Positions 42,915-52,700 of a stretch of 64,000 nt of DNA are shown piece after piece. Numbering within the stretch: position 1 is the stretch's first letter; every line of letters starts with the position of its first letter. The translations under genes and the position numbers were made by a program. The stretch spans positions 2,046,001 to 2,110,000 of the forward strand of contig NZ_CP127161.1 of assembly GCF_030263895.1 (NCBI RefSeq), read 5' to 3'. This stretch comes from Proteiniborus sp. MB09-C3. GTDB lineage: Bacteria; Bacillota; Clostridia; Tissierellales; Proteiniboraceae. Below the pieces are notes generated by a model that was not told where the DNA came from, searched no databases, and saw only the letters and a program-made list of their open reading frames with translations.

Positions 42915-43673
42915 ATGGAAGGAGGGATTGTTATCAATACATTAATCATTGCACACAGAGGAGCTTCTGCATATGCGCCTGAAAATACGATGGTGTCATT
43001 TATGAAAGCTTTAGAGATGAAATCAGATGGAATAGAATTAGATGCACATATGACAAAGGATGGCGCTTTAGTTGTATGTCATGATGAAAGAGTAGATAGA
43101 ACAACAAATGGAAAAGGATTCATAAAGGATTTCACTTTGGAAGAAATAAGAGAACTTGATGCGGGAAGCTGGTTTGGAGAAGAATTTAGGGGAGAAAAGA
43201 TACCGGAATTGAGAGAGGTTTTAGAACTTATAAAGGACAGCAATATTTTACTGAATATAGAGTTAAAGAATGCTCCAATACTATATGCAGGAATAGAGAA
43301 AAAGACAATTGAAATGATTGCAGATTATGGAATGGAAGAAAAGGTAATAATATCTTCATTTAATCACTATAGCTTAACGGAAGTAAAAAGAATAAATTCT
43401 CAAATTAAGACAGGAGCCTTATATATGGCTGGTTTAGTGGAGCCTTGGATATATGCAAAAAGAATAAATGCAGATGCTTTACATCCACTTTTTTACAATT
43501 TATTGGTGCCTGAGCTCATAAAAGGCTGCTTTGAAAATGGAATAATGCTAAATCCATTTACTGTTGATGATGAAAGATATATTTCCGCATTACTCAATCT
43601 TGAAGTAAATGGCATTATAACCAATTATCCTGATAGAGCAGTGAAAATACGAGATAATACAGGGGGGAATTAG
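42915..43673 (+). CDS. Glycerophosphodiester phosphodiesterase
   Basis: This enzyme cleaves glycerophosphodiesters to glycerol-3-phosphate and an alcohol. The 252-residue product has the family motifs AHRGASAYAPENTMVSF, IELDAHMTKDGALVVCHDE and VDRTTNGKGFI at the start, and LNIELKN in the middle. There is no signal peptide, so it is cytosolic. The start is uncertain: ATG 42915 has no ribosome binding site before it, while a strong GGAAGGAGGG lies just inside the frame, so a non-ATG start (ATT or ATC) near 42930 is possible. An MFS carrier follows directly. Confidence 0.9.
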   Translation: MEGGIVINTLIIAHRGASAYAPENTMVSFMKALEMKSDGIELDAHMTKDGALVVCHDERVDRTTNGKGFIKDFTLEEIRELDAGSWFGEEFRGEKIPELREVLELIKDSNILLNIELKNAPILYAGIEKKTIEMIADYGMEEKVIISSFNHYSLTEVKRINSQIKTGALYMAGLVEPWIYAKRINADALHPLFYNLLVPELIKGCFENGIMLNPFTVDDERYISALLNLEVNGIITNYPDRAVKIRDNTGGN

Positions 43674-44912
43674 ATGAAACTTAACTATAAGAAGACCTTT
43701 ATACTAGGTCTTGGATTTTTTGTAATTAGTTTAGTGTGGTCGCTTTATAATTTTTATGTTCCATTATTCTTAAGAGACTTTATTGATAGTCAGTTTTGGA
43801 TAAATGCAATAATGACATTTGATAATATTCTGGCTGTATCCTTAATTCCTGTAATTGGAGCTATGAGCGACAACACTAGGACTAGATTTGGCAGAAGAAT
43901 GCCTTTTTTACTTATAGGAATACCAATATCAGCTGTATTATTTAGTGCATTGCCTTTTTACACAAGTTTTTTAAGTATAGTTATTATTCTGTTTTTCTTA
44001 AACCTATCAATGTCCATATACAGAGCACCTACAATAGCTCTGATGCCTGACATTACACCGGCACCTCTTAGGAGTAAGGCTAATGGGGTTATAAATTTTA
44101 TGGGTGGATTAGCATCTGTACTAGTTTTATTTGTAGGGGCATTTGTGTATGAATATAATAAATACCTGTTATTCATAGCAACTTCAGTACTTATGATATT
44201 ATCTCTATTTCTTCTTTTTAAATTTATCAAGGAGCCTGATAAAGGTGTTGTTAGTAAAGAGGATAGGGTTAATATATTTGGTGCATTATCTGATGTAATA
44301 AAAAGTGAAGACAAAACAGCCCTTTACATATTGTGTGCAATTTTCTTTTGGTTCGTTGCATACCAAGGGGTTGAGGCTACCTTTAGTAATTATAGTGTCT
44401 ACTTTTTAGGAACAACGGAGAAAACAGGCTCAATAATTATGAGTAGCTTTGCAGGAATATTTTTAGCATTTGCCATTCCAAGTGGATTTATTGCTTCAAA
44501 AGTAGGGAAAAAAAGAACAATTCTAATGGGTATAACAGGATTGGTAATTGTATTCCTCATATTATCTACTATTAGGTCCACTACTACATTTTTTTCATTG
44601 CCATTTAATATAATAATGATGATTCTCATGGGAATAGGAGGATTTTTCTGGTCATTAATAAACATAAATTCTTATCCCATGGTAGTTGAGTGTACGACAG
44701 AAGATAAAATTGGTACTTATACAGGTCTTTATTATTTCTTTTCATCCTTAGCAGCCATACTTGGACCTTTAATGTTTGGTTTTTTTGTTGATATTGTAGG
44801 CTTTGGATTTATGTTTATATTATCCTCTCTTTCATTTGTATTGGCTTTTATATTTGTTTTTTTGACTAAGCCTAAAGCTACTGAAAATAAGGATATTGAA
44901 AATGCCAATTAA
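43674..44912 (+). CDS. MFS transporter, GPH/SLC45-like
   Basis: The 412-residue protein has about twelve membrane spans. The cytoplasmic loop GAMSDNTRTRFGRRMPFLLI is typical of the glycoside/sucrose-type carriers. It starts at the base after the phosphodiesterase stop (TAGATG), with GGGGGGAAT as site, so the two are coupled. The carrier might bring in the substrate of that enzyme or a sugar; no direct sign of which. No regulator is adjacent. Confidence 0.85.
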   Translation: MKLNYKKTFILGLGFFVISLVWSLYNFYVPLFLRDFIDSQFWINAIMTFDNILAVSLIPVIGAMSDNTRTRFGRRMPFLLIGIPISAVLFSALPFYTSFLSIVIILFFLNLSMSIYRAPTIALMPDITPAPLRSKANGVINFMGGLASVLVLFVGAFVYEYNKYLLFIATSVLMILSLFLLFKFIKEPDKGVVSKEDRVNIFGALSDVIKSEDKTALYILCAIFFWFVAYQGVEATFSNYSVYFLGTTEKTGSIIMSSFAGIFLAFAIPSGFIASKVGKKRTILMGITGLVIVFLILSTIRSTTTFFSLPFNIIMMILMGIGGFFWSLININSYPMVVECTTEDKIGTYTGLYYFFSSLAAILGPLMFGFFVDIVGFGFMFILSSLSFVLAFIFVFLTKPKATENKDIENAN

Positions 44913-45089
44913 CGTAATGATAAATTACCATTTTATTTTTTGAGCTGCTTTCACTTTTACTTTTTATAGTTAAAGAAGGTTTGGAAATCAGACTAATGGA
45001 AATTATATGAATAATGTATTATTATATAATATAAGAGATAGCAATTATTTTATTGACCTTATGAAATTAAACTGAGAAAGGTGAACTTT

Positions 45090-45974
45090 ATGAAGAAAAT
45101 AAAAGTAATTTATAATCCTTCTTCCGGTAGACAGATTATTCAAAAGAGGATAGATTCAATATGTAGAATACTTTTGGATAATGGTTATCTAGTAGGAAAG
45201 GTAGCAACTCAAAAAAAGGACGATGCCACGTACGAAACTATACAATGCTGCAAAGAAGACTGGGATGCTATAGTGGTTTGTGGAGGAGACGGTACTGTAA
45301 ATGAGGTTGCAGCGGGGATTGTAATAGGGGGAAGAAAAGTACCAGTTGCTATTTTAGCTGCTGGCACTGTGAATGATTTTGCTAATTATATGGGATTACC
45401 CAAGGAGCCAAAGGAATTCTGCGAAATGATAATGAATGAGAACACATTAGATGTAGATTTAGGAAGTTGGGGAGATAAGTATTTTGTAAATGTGGCTGCC
45501 GGAGGTTTTTTAACTAATGTAGCCCATCAAGTACCCGCTGAAAGTAAAAATGTTTTAGGAAGAATGGCTTACTACTTAGAAGGACTTAGAGAAATACCTA
45601 AGCAAATGTTTAATGGAATAAATGTTAGGATAAGCAGTGATGAATATTCTTCAGAAGAAGAAATATTTCTGTTTTTAGTATCTAACAGCTCATCTATTGG
45701 TGGATTTAGAATGCTAGCTCCAAAGGCTCAAGTAGAAGATGGATTACTGGATTGTATTATAATCAGAAAATCTGAAATACAGGATGCATTATCGATTTTC
45801 TTAAATATATTAAAAGGTGAACATGTAAATCATCCGAATGTTGAGTATTTTAAAACCAAAAAGATAACTATTGAAACTGAAGATGAGGTACAGGTAGATA
45901 TTGATGGGGAATATGGTGGACTTCTCCCAGCAACTTTTCAAGTTGTACCTAGAAGCTTTAGAATATTTAATTAA
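45090..45974 (+). CDS. Diacylglycerol/lipid kinase, YegS/BmrU type
   Basis: The 294-residue enzyme belongs to the soluble lipid kinase group that phosphorylates diacylglycerol or similar lipids. Family marks are IYNPSSGRQIIQKR, VVCGGDGTVNEVAAGI (nucleotide loop), LAAGTVNDFANYMG and the late VEDGLLDCIII. The start is ATG 45090 after AAAGGTG; a GTG at 45081 is part of that site. It is a single gene convergent with the bactofilin gene. Confidence 0.9.
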   Translation: MKKIKVIYNPSSGRQIIQKRIDSICRILLDNGYLVGKVATQKKDDATYETIQCCKEDWDAIVVCGGDGTVNEVAAGIVIGGRKVPVAILAAGTVNDFANYMGLPKEPKEFCEMIMNENTLDVDLGSWGDKYFVNVAAGGFLTNVAHQVPAESKNVLGRMAYYLEGLREIPKQMFNGINVRISSDEYSSEEEIFLFLVSNSSSIGGFRMLAPKAQVEDGLLDCIIIRKSEIQDALSIFLNILKGEHVNHPNVEYFKTKKITIETEDEVQVDIDGEYGGLLPATFQVVPRSFRIFN

Positions 45975-45998
45975 AAAGGAGCCTATTAGGCTCCTTGC
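45974..45998. terminator. Terminator, strongest for the bactofilin operon
   Basis: AAGGAGCC (45976-45983) pairs with GGCTCCTT (45989-45996). On the minus strand it is followed by T-rich sequence, so it best ends the M23-bactofilin operon. Confidence 0.7.
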
Positions 45999-46003
45999 TA
46001 CTA

Positions 46004-46387
46004 TTATTCATTTGTTTCTTTGTCCATTATGGTACCATTATTTATATTTTCCATTTTGCATTTGCCTTCAAAAACAGCATTCTCATCTATTATTAAAGTG
46101 TTTACTTCTACATCACCAAATAGCTTTGCAGTGTTACCTAGTCTGAGATGCTCATTGCACTTAATGTTTCCATATACTGTTCCAGATACGAATATGCTGT
46201 TACCTTCAATATTTCCTGTAATTTTACCGTCTACTCCTATATGAACATTTCCATCAACTACTATATCTCCATCTAGCTCGCCATCTACTCTAATAGTTCC
46301 TTTAGCTTCAATTTTACCATTTAGTTTAGTGTTTTTGCCAATTAAGGTATCAATCTTACCTATATTTTCCTGACTTTTTTTAAACAT
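46004..46387 (-). CDS. Bactofilin (polymer-forming cytoskeletal protein)
   Basis: Bactofilins form filaments without nucleotides and often position cell-wall enzymes. The 127-residue product is a right-handed beta-helix built of short repeats such as AKGTIRVDGELDGDIVVDG and the NLIDENAVFEGK-like end, with a short polar tail. It begins with the usual flexible head (MFKKSQENIGKIDTLIGKN). It is encoded directly after an M23 peptidase, a pairing that recurs in many bacteria and points to a role in shape or wall growth. Start ATG 46387 after GGGGGG. Confidence 0.92.
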   Translation of the reverse strand: MFKKSQENIGKIDTLIGKNTKLNGKIEAKGTIRVDGELDGDIVVDGNVHIGVDGKITGNIEGNSIFVSGTVYGNIKCNEHLRLGNTAKLFGDVEVNTLIIDENAVFEGKCKMENINNGTIMDKETNE

Positions 46388-46409
46388 ATTTATCCCCCCA
46401 AAAATATAG

Positions 46410-47366
46410 CTAATCCATATTATCTATTACTTTTACTGGATCTACTGGATTTCCGTTTAATCTTACTTCAAAGTGAAGGTGAGGGCCAGTACTTCTACCA
46501 GAGCTTCCCATTTCACTGATGATTTGTCCCTTTTCAACCTTGTCTCCAACCTTTACAAGTATTTTTCTATTATGTCCATATACTGACTGATAACCATATC
46601 CATGACTTATCATTACATATCTTCCATAACTAGAATTATATCCTGCAAAAGTTACAACTCCACTTCCTGCAGCTTTTATCTTTGTGCCTGAATTATTTGC
46701 TATGTCTAATCCATTGTGAAACTCTCTGCCTCTCCCAAAAGGATTTTTTCTATAGCCAAATCCAGACGTAATCTTTCCTGTAGTTGGCATTAAATTAGGT
46801 TTAGCATCTAAATATTTTAGTTTTGCCTCAACATCATTAATAAGAGAGCTTAACTCCTCAGAACTTTTGTCTAATAGAGAAGATAATTCTTTTATTTGAG
46901 ACTCAAAATTACTTTTAGTAGAGTAATTTCCTCTTAGGCCTGGACCACCTCTAGAGGGAAGACTACTTGAACTTTGCTCTTTATCTTTTGACGTTTTTTC
47001 AGAAGTATCTTCAAGACCAACTAGACCCTTTACAATTTCCTGTAGATCATCTATTGTATCTAGCTTCTCTTGAACTTCGGCTGACATAGATCTTAGATTT
47101 TCTATTTCTAGTCTTTGCTGTTGATTTGCCACTTCTAGTGTTTCTAATTTATGACTTTTTTCACTGTAGTCCTGTTTTAGAATATTATAAGAAGTATATA
47201 GGTTAAAGCTCAGATATCCAGACACTAATAAAACCATCATAATTAAACATATGGAAAACTTTGGAATCCAAGTTGCTATATTTATTTGACTTATCTCCTT
47301 AGAATGGGGAATTATGAGCAATGAAACAGTTTTTGCTTTTTTGTTCTTTATATGTACGGTTTTCAC
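46410..47366 (-). CDS. Membrane-anchored M23 (LytM) peptidoglycan endopeptidase
   Basis: The 318-residue protein has an N-terminal membrane anchor (about residues 35-55), a coiled-coil stalk (about 60-110) and a Ser/Pro linker. The C-terminal LytM domain has the zinc-binding motifs HNGLD and PHLHFEV, so it should be an active cross-link-cutting enzyme. The start is GTG 47366 after AAAGGGGGGG; the frame is open further but without a site. It lies 22 bases before the bactofilin gene in one operon. Confidence 0.9.
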   Translation of the reverse strand: MKTVHIKNKKAKTVSLLIIPHSKEISQINIATWIPKFSICLIMMVLLVSGYLSFNLYTSYNILKQDYSEKSHKLETLEVANQQQRLEIENLRSMSAEVQEKLDTIDDLQEIVKGLVGLEDTSEKTSKDKEQSSSSLPSRGGPGLRGNYSTKSNFESQIKELSSLLDKSSEELSSLINDVEAKLKYLDAKPNLMPTTGKITSGFGYRKNPFGRGREFHNGLDIANNSGTKIKAAGSGVVTFAGYNSSYGRYVMISHGYGYQSVYGHNRKILVKVGDKVEKGQIISEMGSSGRSTGPHLHFEVRLNGNPVDPVKVIDNMD

Positions 47367-47581
47367 TTCAGCCCCCCTTTCATAATTGTCTTCATATTGT
47401 ATTATATCATTAAATATTATATATTCTAGCAAAATTTACTAAACCCTTTTTAAAATTAATTACTCATATATAATTTAATTTTCTGCACAAAAAATACTTA
47501 ACAAAGGCTAAAGTGTGGCTAAAAAACAAGAGATATTTATAGATAAATAAGGTTATTGACCTAATATTTTATTATATTATA

Positions 47582-47612
47582 TTGATAGATTGACTAAATA
47601 CTTATTATAAGT
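47582..47612 (+). promoter_or_regulatory. Promoter and palindromic operator of the marR-MATE operon
   Basis: TTGATA (47582-47587) and TATAAG (47606-47611) are 18 bases apart. ACTTAT-T-ATAAGT (47600-47612) is a perfect palindrome laid over the -10 box, a typical place for a self-repressing MarR protein. Confidence 0.6.
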
Positions 47613-47653
47613 TAATATATTTAGTGAGGCGAAACATATTGGGAGGTGAAATG

Positions 47654-48097
47654 ATGGGCCAAAACGAAGTTGAGAACAATGTTGCGCTAATAGAAAAATA
47701 TCTAAGAAAAGTTGATTGGATTATTAGAAAAAAAGGTAGAGAAATACTAAATGATATTAATATTACAGATCCTCAGTTTATTGCTCTTCAATATCTTGTG
47801 AGCAATAAACAGCTTACTATAGGAGAATTAAGTCAAAGGATGTCTTTAGCTTGCAGTACTATTACGGATCTAATAGACAGAATGGAAAAAAGTGAGCTAG
47901 TTATAAGAGAAAAGGATGAACAGGATAAAAGAGTTGTTAGATTAATAGCTCAACCTAAGGGTCACGATATCGTAAAGCAAGTATTAGAAAAAAGAAGAGA
48001 ATACTTGTCTGAAAAATTATCTGGTTTAAGTGATAATGATAAGGATGTTCTACTAAAGAACCTTAAATATTTGTACGAGGCAATGACTGAAAACTAG
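47654..48097 (+). CDS. MarR-family transcriptional regulator
   Basis: MarR proteins are dimeric winged-helix repressors that respond to small phenolic or oxidising compounds. The 147-residue product has the core ITDPQFIALQYLVSNKQLTI, the helix TIGELSQRMSLACSTITDLI and the wing EKDEQDKRVVRLIAQPKG. I favour ATG 47654, five bases after GGAGGTG; ATG 47651 is also possible. It lies 18 bases before a MATE exporter, which it most likely controls. Confidence 0.9.
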   Translation: MGQNEVENNVALIEKYLRKVDWIIRKKGREILNDINITDPQFIALQYLVSNKQLTIGELSQRMSLACSTITDLIDRMEKSELVIREKDEQDKRVVRLIAQPKGHDIVKQVLEKRREYLSEKLSGLSDNDKDVLLKNLKYLYEAMTEN

Positions 48098-48115
48098 TAA
48101 GGGGGATTGATAAAA

Positions 48116-49537
48116 GTGACTAATGAAGCAGTGGAAGTAAAAGATAATGAATTGCCTGAGTCGAATTTAGAAAAATCAACCTTAAAGCTAGCACTGCCTG
48201 CTATTGGAGAAATGCTAATGCAGACACTTTTAGGCTTTGCAGATATGTCAATGGTTGGAAGCTTAGGAGCTGCAGCAATAGCAGCAGTAGGACTAAGTGA
48301 TATGCCAATGATGACAGCCATGTCTTTTTTTGCTTCTATAAGTGTTGGTACTACAGCATTAGTTGCTAGAGCTATAGGAGCAAAAAAGCAAGATGAAGCT
48401 AATAATGTAGCTAAGCAATCCCTAATCTTAAGTGTAATCATGTCTGCTATATTCGTAGTTCTTGGATTATCCCTTGCTACTCCTATTGTAAAGCTAATGG
48501 GAGCTGAGCCAGACGTAGTGCCTATATCTGCTTCCTATTTTAGGATAAATGCTTGGGGACTTCCCTTTATGATAGTAACTATGGTAATGAATGGAGTACT
48601 ACGTGGGGGAGGGGATACTAAAACCCCTATGTACATAAATGGACTTTCAAATATAGTCAATATTGTAGGAAACTTTTTTCTGATTTATGAGAGCAGAACT
48701 GTTAACATGAATATTCCTTTTATAAATAAAAGCATATCATTATTTGTTCCAGGAGCTGGTTGGGGAGTAGATGGAGCAGGTATTGCAACTACCTTTTCAA
48801 GATTTGTCGGATTTATAATAATAATGATAATTCTTATAAAAGGAAGTAAATTCTTAAGAATTAATTTTAAAGAAAGATTAAAAATAGATACTCATATTAT
48901 AAAAAGAATTTTTAATATAGGTATCCCAGCTGCCGTGGAGCAGTTTCTTATGAGATTTGGTCAGCTTCTATTTAGTAGAATAGTATCGTCATTAGGTACT
49001 GTTACATTTGCAGCTCATAGGATAACTATGACAGCAGAATCTTTATCCTTTAATGCTGGCTTTGGTTTTGCTTTAGCAGCGACCACACTGGTAGGACAGT
49101 ACTTAGGAGCAGAAAAGCCTAAATTAGCAGAAAAAAGTGGGCTTATTGCGGTTAAAATGGGCGCAATTCTAATGGCAGTTGTAGGAGTATTTTTCTTTAT
49201 ATGGCCAGACTATTTTCTTATGATTTTTACGAAGGATAAAGAAATCCTAAGCATGGCAAGAGTATGCTTAAGGGTTGTGGCAATATCTCAACCATTTTTA
49301 GCTGCTGTCATGGGTTTTTCTGGAGCCTTGAGAGGTGCTGGAGATACTAGACGAGTTATGGCAATAACTCTTATAGGAATATGGGGTATTAGATTAGTGT
49401 TTACTTACATATTTGTGGTAACTTTTAACTGGGGTCTATTGGGTGCTTGGATTGCCATGAGTATAGACCTAATAGCTAGGGGTATTTTATACTTCTTTAT
49501 ATTTAAAGGCGGAAAGTGGAAATATATAAATGTATAA
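48116..49537 (+). CDS. MATE-family efflux transporter
   Basis: The 473-residue protein has about twelve membrane spans in two halves, with typical segments LALPAIGEMLMQTLLGFADM, ALVARAIGAKKQDEA, GVLRGGGDTKTPMYI and GALRGAGDTRRVM. It should export cationic compounds against Na+ or H+. The start is GTG 48116, ten bases after AAGGGGG; a TTG at 48107 is too close to that site. It forms an operon with the marR gene upstream. This is a second MATE gene, clearly different from the one at 16869. Confidence 0.9.
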   Translation: MTNEAVEVKDNELPESNLEKSTLKLALPAIGEMLMQTLLGFADMSMVGSLGAAAIAAVGLSDMPMMTAMSFFASISVGTTALVARAIGAKKQDEANNVAKQSLILSVIMSAIFVVLGLSLATPIVKLMGAEPDVVPISASYFRINAWGLPFMIVTMVMNGVLRGGGDTKTPMYINGLSNIVNIVGNFFLIYESRTVNMNIPFINKSISLFVPGAGWGVDGAGIATTFSRFVGFIIIMIILIKGSKFLRINFKERLKIDTHIIKRIFNIGIPAAVEQFLMRFGQLLFSRIVSSLGTVTFAAHRITMTAESLSFNAGFGFALAATTLVGQYLGAEKPKLAEKSGLIAVKMGAILMAVVGVFFFIWPDYFLMIFTKDKEILSMARVCLRVVAISQPFLAAVMGFSGALRGAGDTRRVMAITLIGIWGIRLVFTYIFVVTFNWGLLGAWIAMSIDLIARGILYFFIFKGGKWKYINV

Positions 49538-49542
49538 TATAT

Positions 49543-49577
49543 AATAAAAGATGAAGTTTATTGCTTCATCTTTTATT
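49543..49577 (+). terminator. Rho-independent terminator
   Basis: TAAAAGATGAAG and CTTCATCTTTTA form the stem (49545-49556 and 49564-49575), followed by TTTAT. It ends the marR-MATE operon. Confidence 0.85.
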
Positions 49578-49630
49578 TATTTAATTTGTGAATAATAAGA
49601 TTATTAACTTTAGAAATTGTTAATTATATG

Positions 49631-49690
49631 TTAAAAATATTTCATATTTATGATATAATGGAATGAAAATATATTTCCTAATATAGGAAA
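49631..49690 (+). promoter_or_regulatory. Promoter and palindrome of the giant signalling gene
   Basis: A TGA-extended TATAAT (49654-49659) has a weak TTAAAA (49631-49636) 17 bases upstream. TTTCCTA-ATA-TAGGAAA (49674-49690) is a perfect palindrome with 7-base arms placed about 15 bases after the -10 box, a good place for a repressor. Confidence 0.6.
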
Positions 49691-49728
49691 ATTATGGGAA
49701 ATAACTTACAGGGCACGGGGGAAAGGAT

Positions 49729-52700
49729 ATGCAATTAATCAATAATAGGTATAGAATAAAAAAAATATATAGGGTATATGACCATAGTACTATATACGTT
49801 GTATATGACTTATGGAACGATAATGAAGAGCTATTATTAAAGCTGTTCAGCAATGACAGCACCAATTATTCCCTTTTTAAAGAATTTACTGATACCTTTA
49901 TTGAATTAAGAAGTCTAAGACATAAATGCATTATTCCAAGTTATAGCTTTGATATTGTAAGTTCAATTGATAATAAATCTATAAATGTAAAACAATTTTT
50001 TTATACAATTGATTTTATTAAAGGAACTAGGCTTAGAAATTATATAGGTAAAATGAATGTTGGACAGATATTATCTGTTATATATCAGCTTTTAGAGCTT
50101 ACATCATATATGACTTTTAGAGGCTATACATACAAATATATTAACCTTGACAATATTTTTGTTGTTGATGATAATAGCAATTTCAGTATTAAGTTAATTG
50201 ACTTTGCAACAATAAATGAAAGAATAATAAAAAACTTCTATGATGAGGAATATAATATATTTACTGCTCCAGAGGTAAGGATGAAGCAAAATAATATTGG
50301 AGTTGGGTCTGACATTTATTCAATTGGCATGGTGCTTAAGGCTATGTTGTCTGGAAGCACATGTGTTGCTGATGAGAAGGACTGTAAAATTGCAAATTAT
50401 TTGGACATTAACGAGAGTCAAAGAAGCAGTGTAATTGATTTGGTCACAAAATTAATCGATAGGGATTATGATTCGAGAATTAAAAATATTAGTGAAATAG
50501 CAGAAAAATTAAACTATATTTTTGAACAGAATTATGTGCTTAACCTGACGGAAGAAAGAAATGTATTAATTTTTGGAAGCCGGATTATCGGAAGGGACAA
50601 AGAAATCAATGAGATTTTAAACAATGATAGCAAGCTTGATCTTCGCCTTCTAGATAGACAGTTAATATCCTTTACAGGTGAGGAAGGCATAGGCAAGACA
50701 AGGCTTTTAAAGGAATTAGCATATAGACTTAAAATGAATGGAAGATCTGTCTATCATACGTCAATTTCGGATTCAAGCATTAAAGAACTAGGACCTATAA
50801 TAAGAGTACTTAAGAGCATGCTAAAGGATTGTGACAGCAGGCTTATTGACATATATGGGAGCGAGCTTGTTAAGATAATACCAGAAATATCAGAATCGAA
50901 AGATATAAAACCTTCTTCTATGTTAAGTGGAACTAAGGAGAGGTTTAGATTATATGATAGAATAACAAAATTTATTGTTGAAAATGTGAAAAACACTCCA
51001 ACCTATGTGATAATAGATGATCTTCACAATTGTGACATTGAAACAATTAATTTGATGAATTATCTGATAAATAGCAGTGAACAAACTCCTTTAGTACTGA
51101 TTGTTTCATATGATAAGGATTTGTTAAAGAAGAAGAAAGCCCTTAGTGATACTGTGAATAGCTGGATAAACTTAAAGAAAATCTATGAACATAGACTTTT
51201 ACGTCTAAATCTAGATGAGACCTCAATATTAATAAAAAAGATTCTTGGAATAAGTTATAAACCAATTAACTTTTCTACTAGAGTGATGAATGATACTTTA
51301 GGTAATCCTGGGCATATAGAGGAAGCTATTAAAAACCTTGTAGCAACAGGTGAACTTTTTATAAATAAAAATGGGAATTGGGATGTGCCAACACAAAACT
51401 ATACAAGCTTGTATATTCCGCCTAATATTGGTGATGCAATAAAAAGGCAGGTTAAGCTTCTAGATAAGGAGCTACTCGAGGTAGTTAAATATATTTCCAT
51501 ATTTAACACTTCTGTTTCCAAAAACATCATAAAGAAAATTGCTGAGGGTAATAGTATAGATACTGATGCTCTAATAGATAAACTTGTTACTATGAAAATT
51601 TTAGATGAAAGAGTCGAAGACTGGGGTTTTACTTATGATTTCTATAACAGACATATAAAGTCGTTTATCTATAGCGATCTATCAGATGACGAAAAGCATA
51701 AGTTTCATAGAAAGGCAGCAGAAATTTTAGAAAATATTTATTTGCAGCAGGATAGAGGAAACATTGATGAGTTAATTTATCACTATAACATGTCTATGCA
51801 GGACGACAAGGCTGTTAAACAAACCATATTAAATGCAAAAAAAATGAGAGGCTTAGTAGGGAATATTCAATGTGTACATCTTTGGGAAAAAGCCTACGAT
51901 CTTATGAAGAATAGAGAAGATAAGGACATGCTTGAGGTATTGTCTAATCTAGGCAATCTATATTTGCTTCAGGGTATGACAGGGAAATCCATATGTAGTT
52001 ATGAAGAAGGATTGAAAATTGCTATAAAACTTAATGAAAAAAAATATATAGCTATTTGTAACAATGGTTTATCTGCTGCTTATTATAGAAAATATGATAT
52101 AGATTTATCTAAAAAATATGCGGAAGAAGCAAAAGCCATAGCTGAGAAAAATGGATACACTGAAGAATTACTAGAATCAGTAAGAATAATATATAGAATA
52201 GGTATATCAAAAGGAGAGTACGACAAGGTTTTTGAAAGTGTAGGCCAATATTTAGATATTGCTACTAAGCATGGCTTTGATTTATATATAGGTCATTTTT
52301 ATAATCAAATGGGTATAACAAAAGTATTTACTGGTCAAATAGATTTAGCAAAAGAATATTTTGTAATTAGTTTTGACTATTTTAATAAATCTGGGGATTA
52401 TGTAGAATCTACTAGAGCTTTAAACAATATTGGATATATATACTCTGATTTCCTTGACGATATAGACATTGCTATGAGTTATTATAAAGAAGGTATTGAA
52501 ATTTCTAGAAAATTTCAATCCTTGGAAAGCGAAGCAACTTTTCTTAACAATATCGGGGAGCTATATATAAGAACCAATAATTATGAAAAAGCTCAGGAGT
52601 ATATTGGAAGAATGGAAAGTATATGCAAGGATATTGAAGATGAGAACTCATTGTTTTTGTCTCAGATAAATCTTGGTCTAGTATATTTGTTTATTGGGAA

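Noticed and set aside
49690-49728. Possible c-di-GMP riboswitch ahead of the cyclase gene, because of ACAGGGCACGGGGG
   Set aside because: The leader is only about 60 bases and lacks the paired stems and conserved GAAA tetraloop region of the GEMM class.
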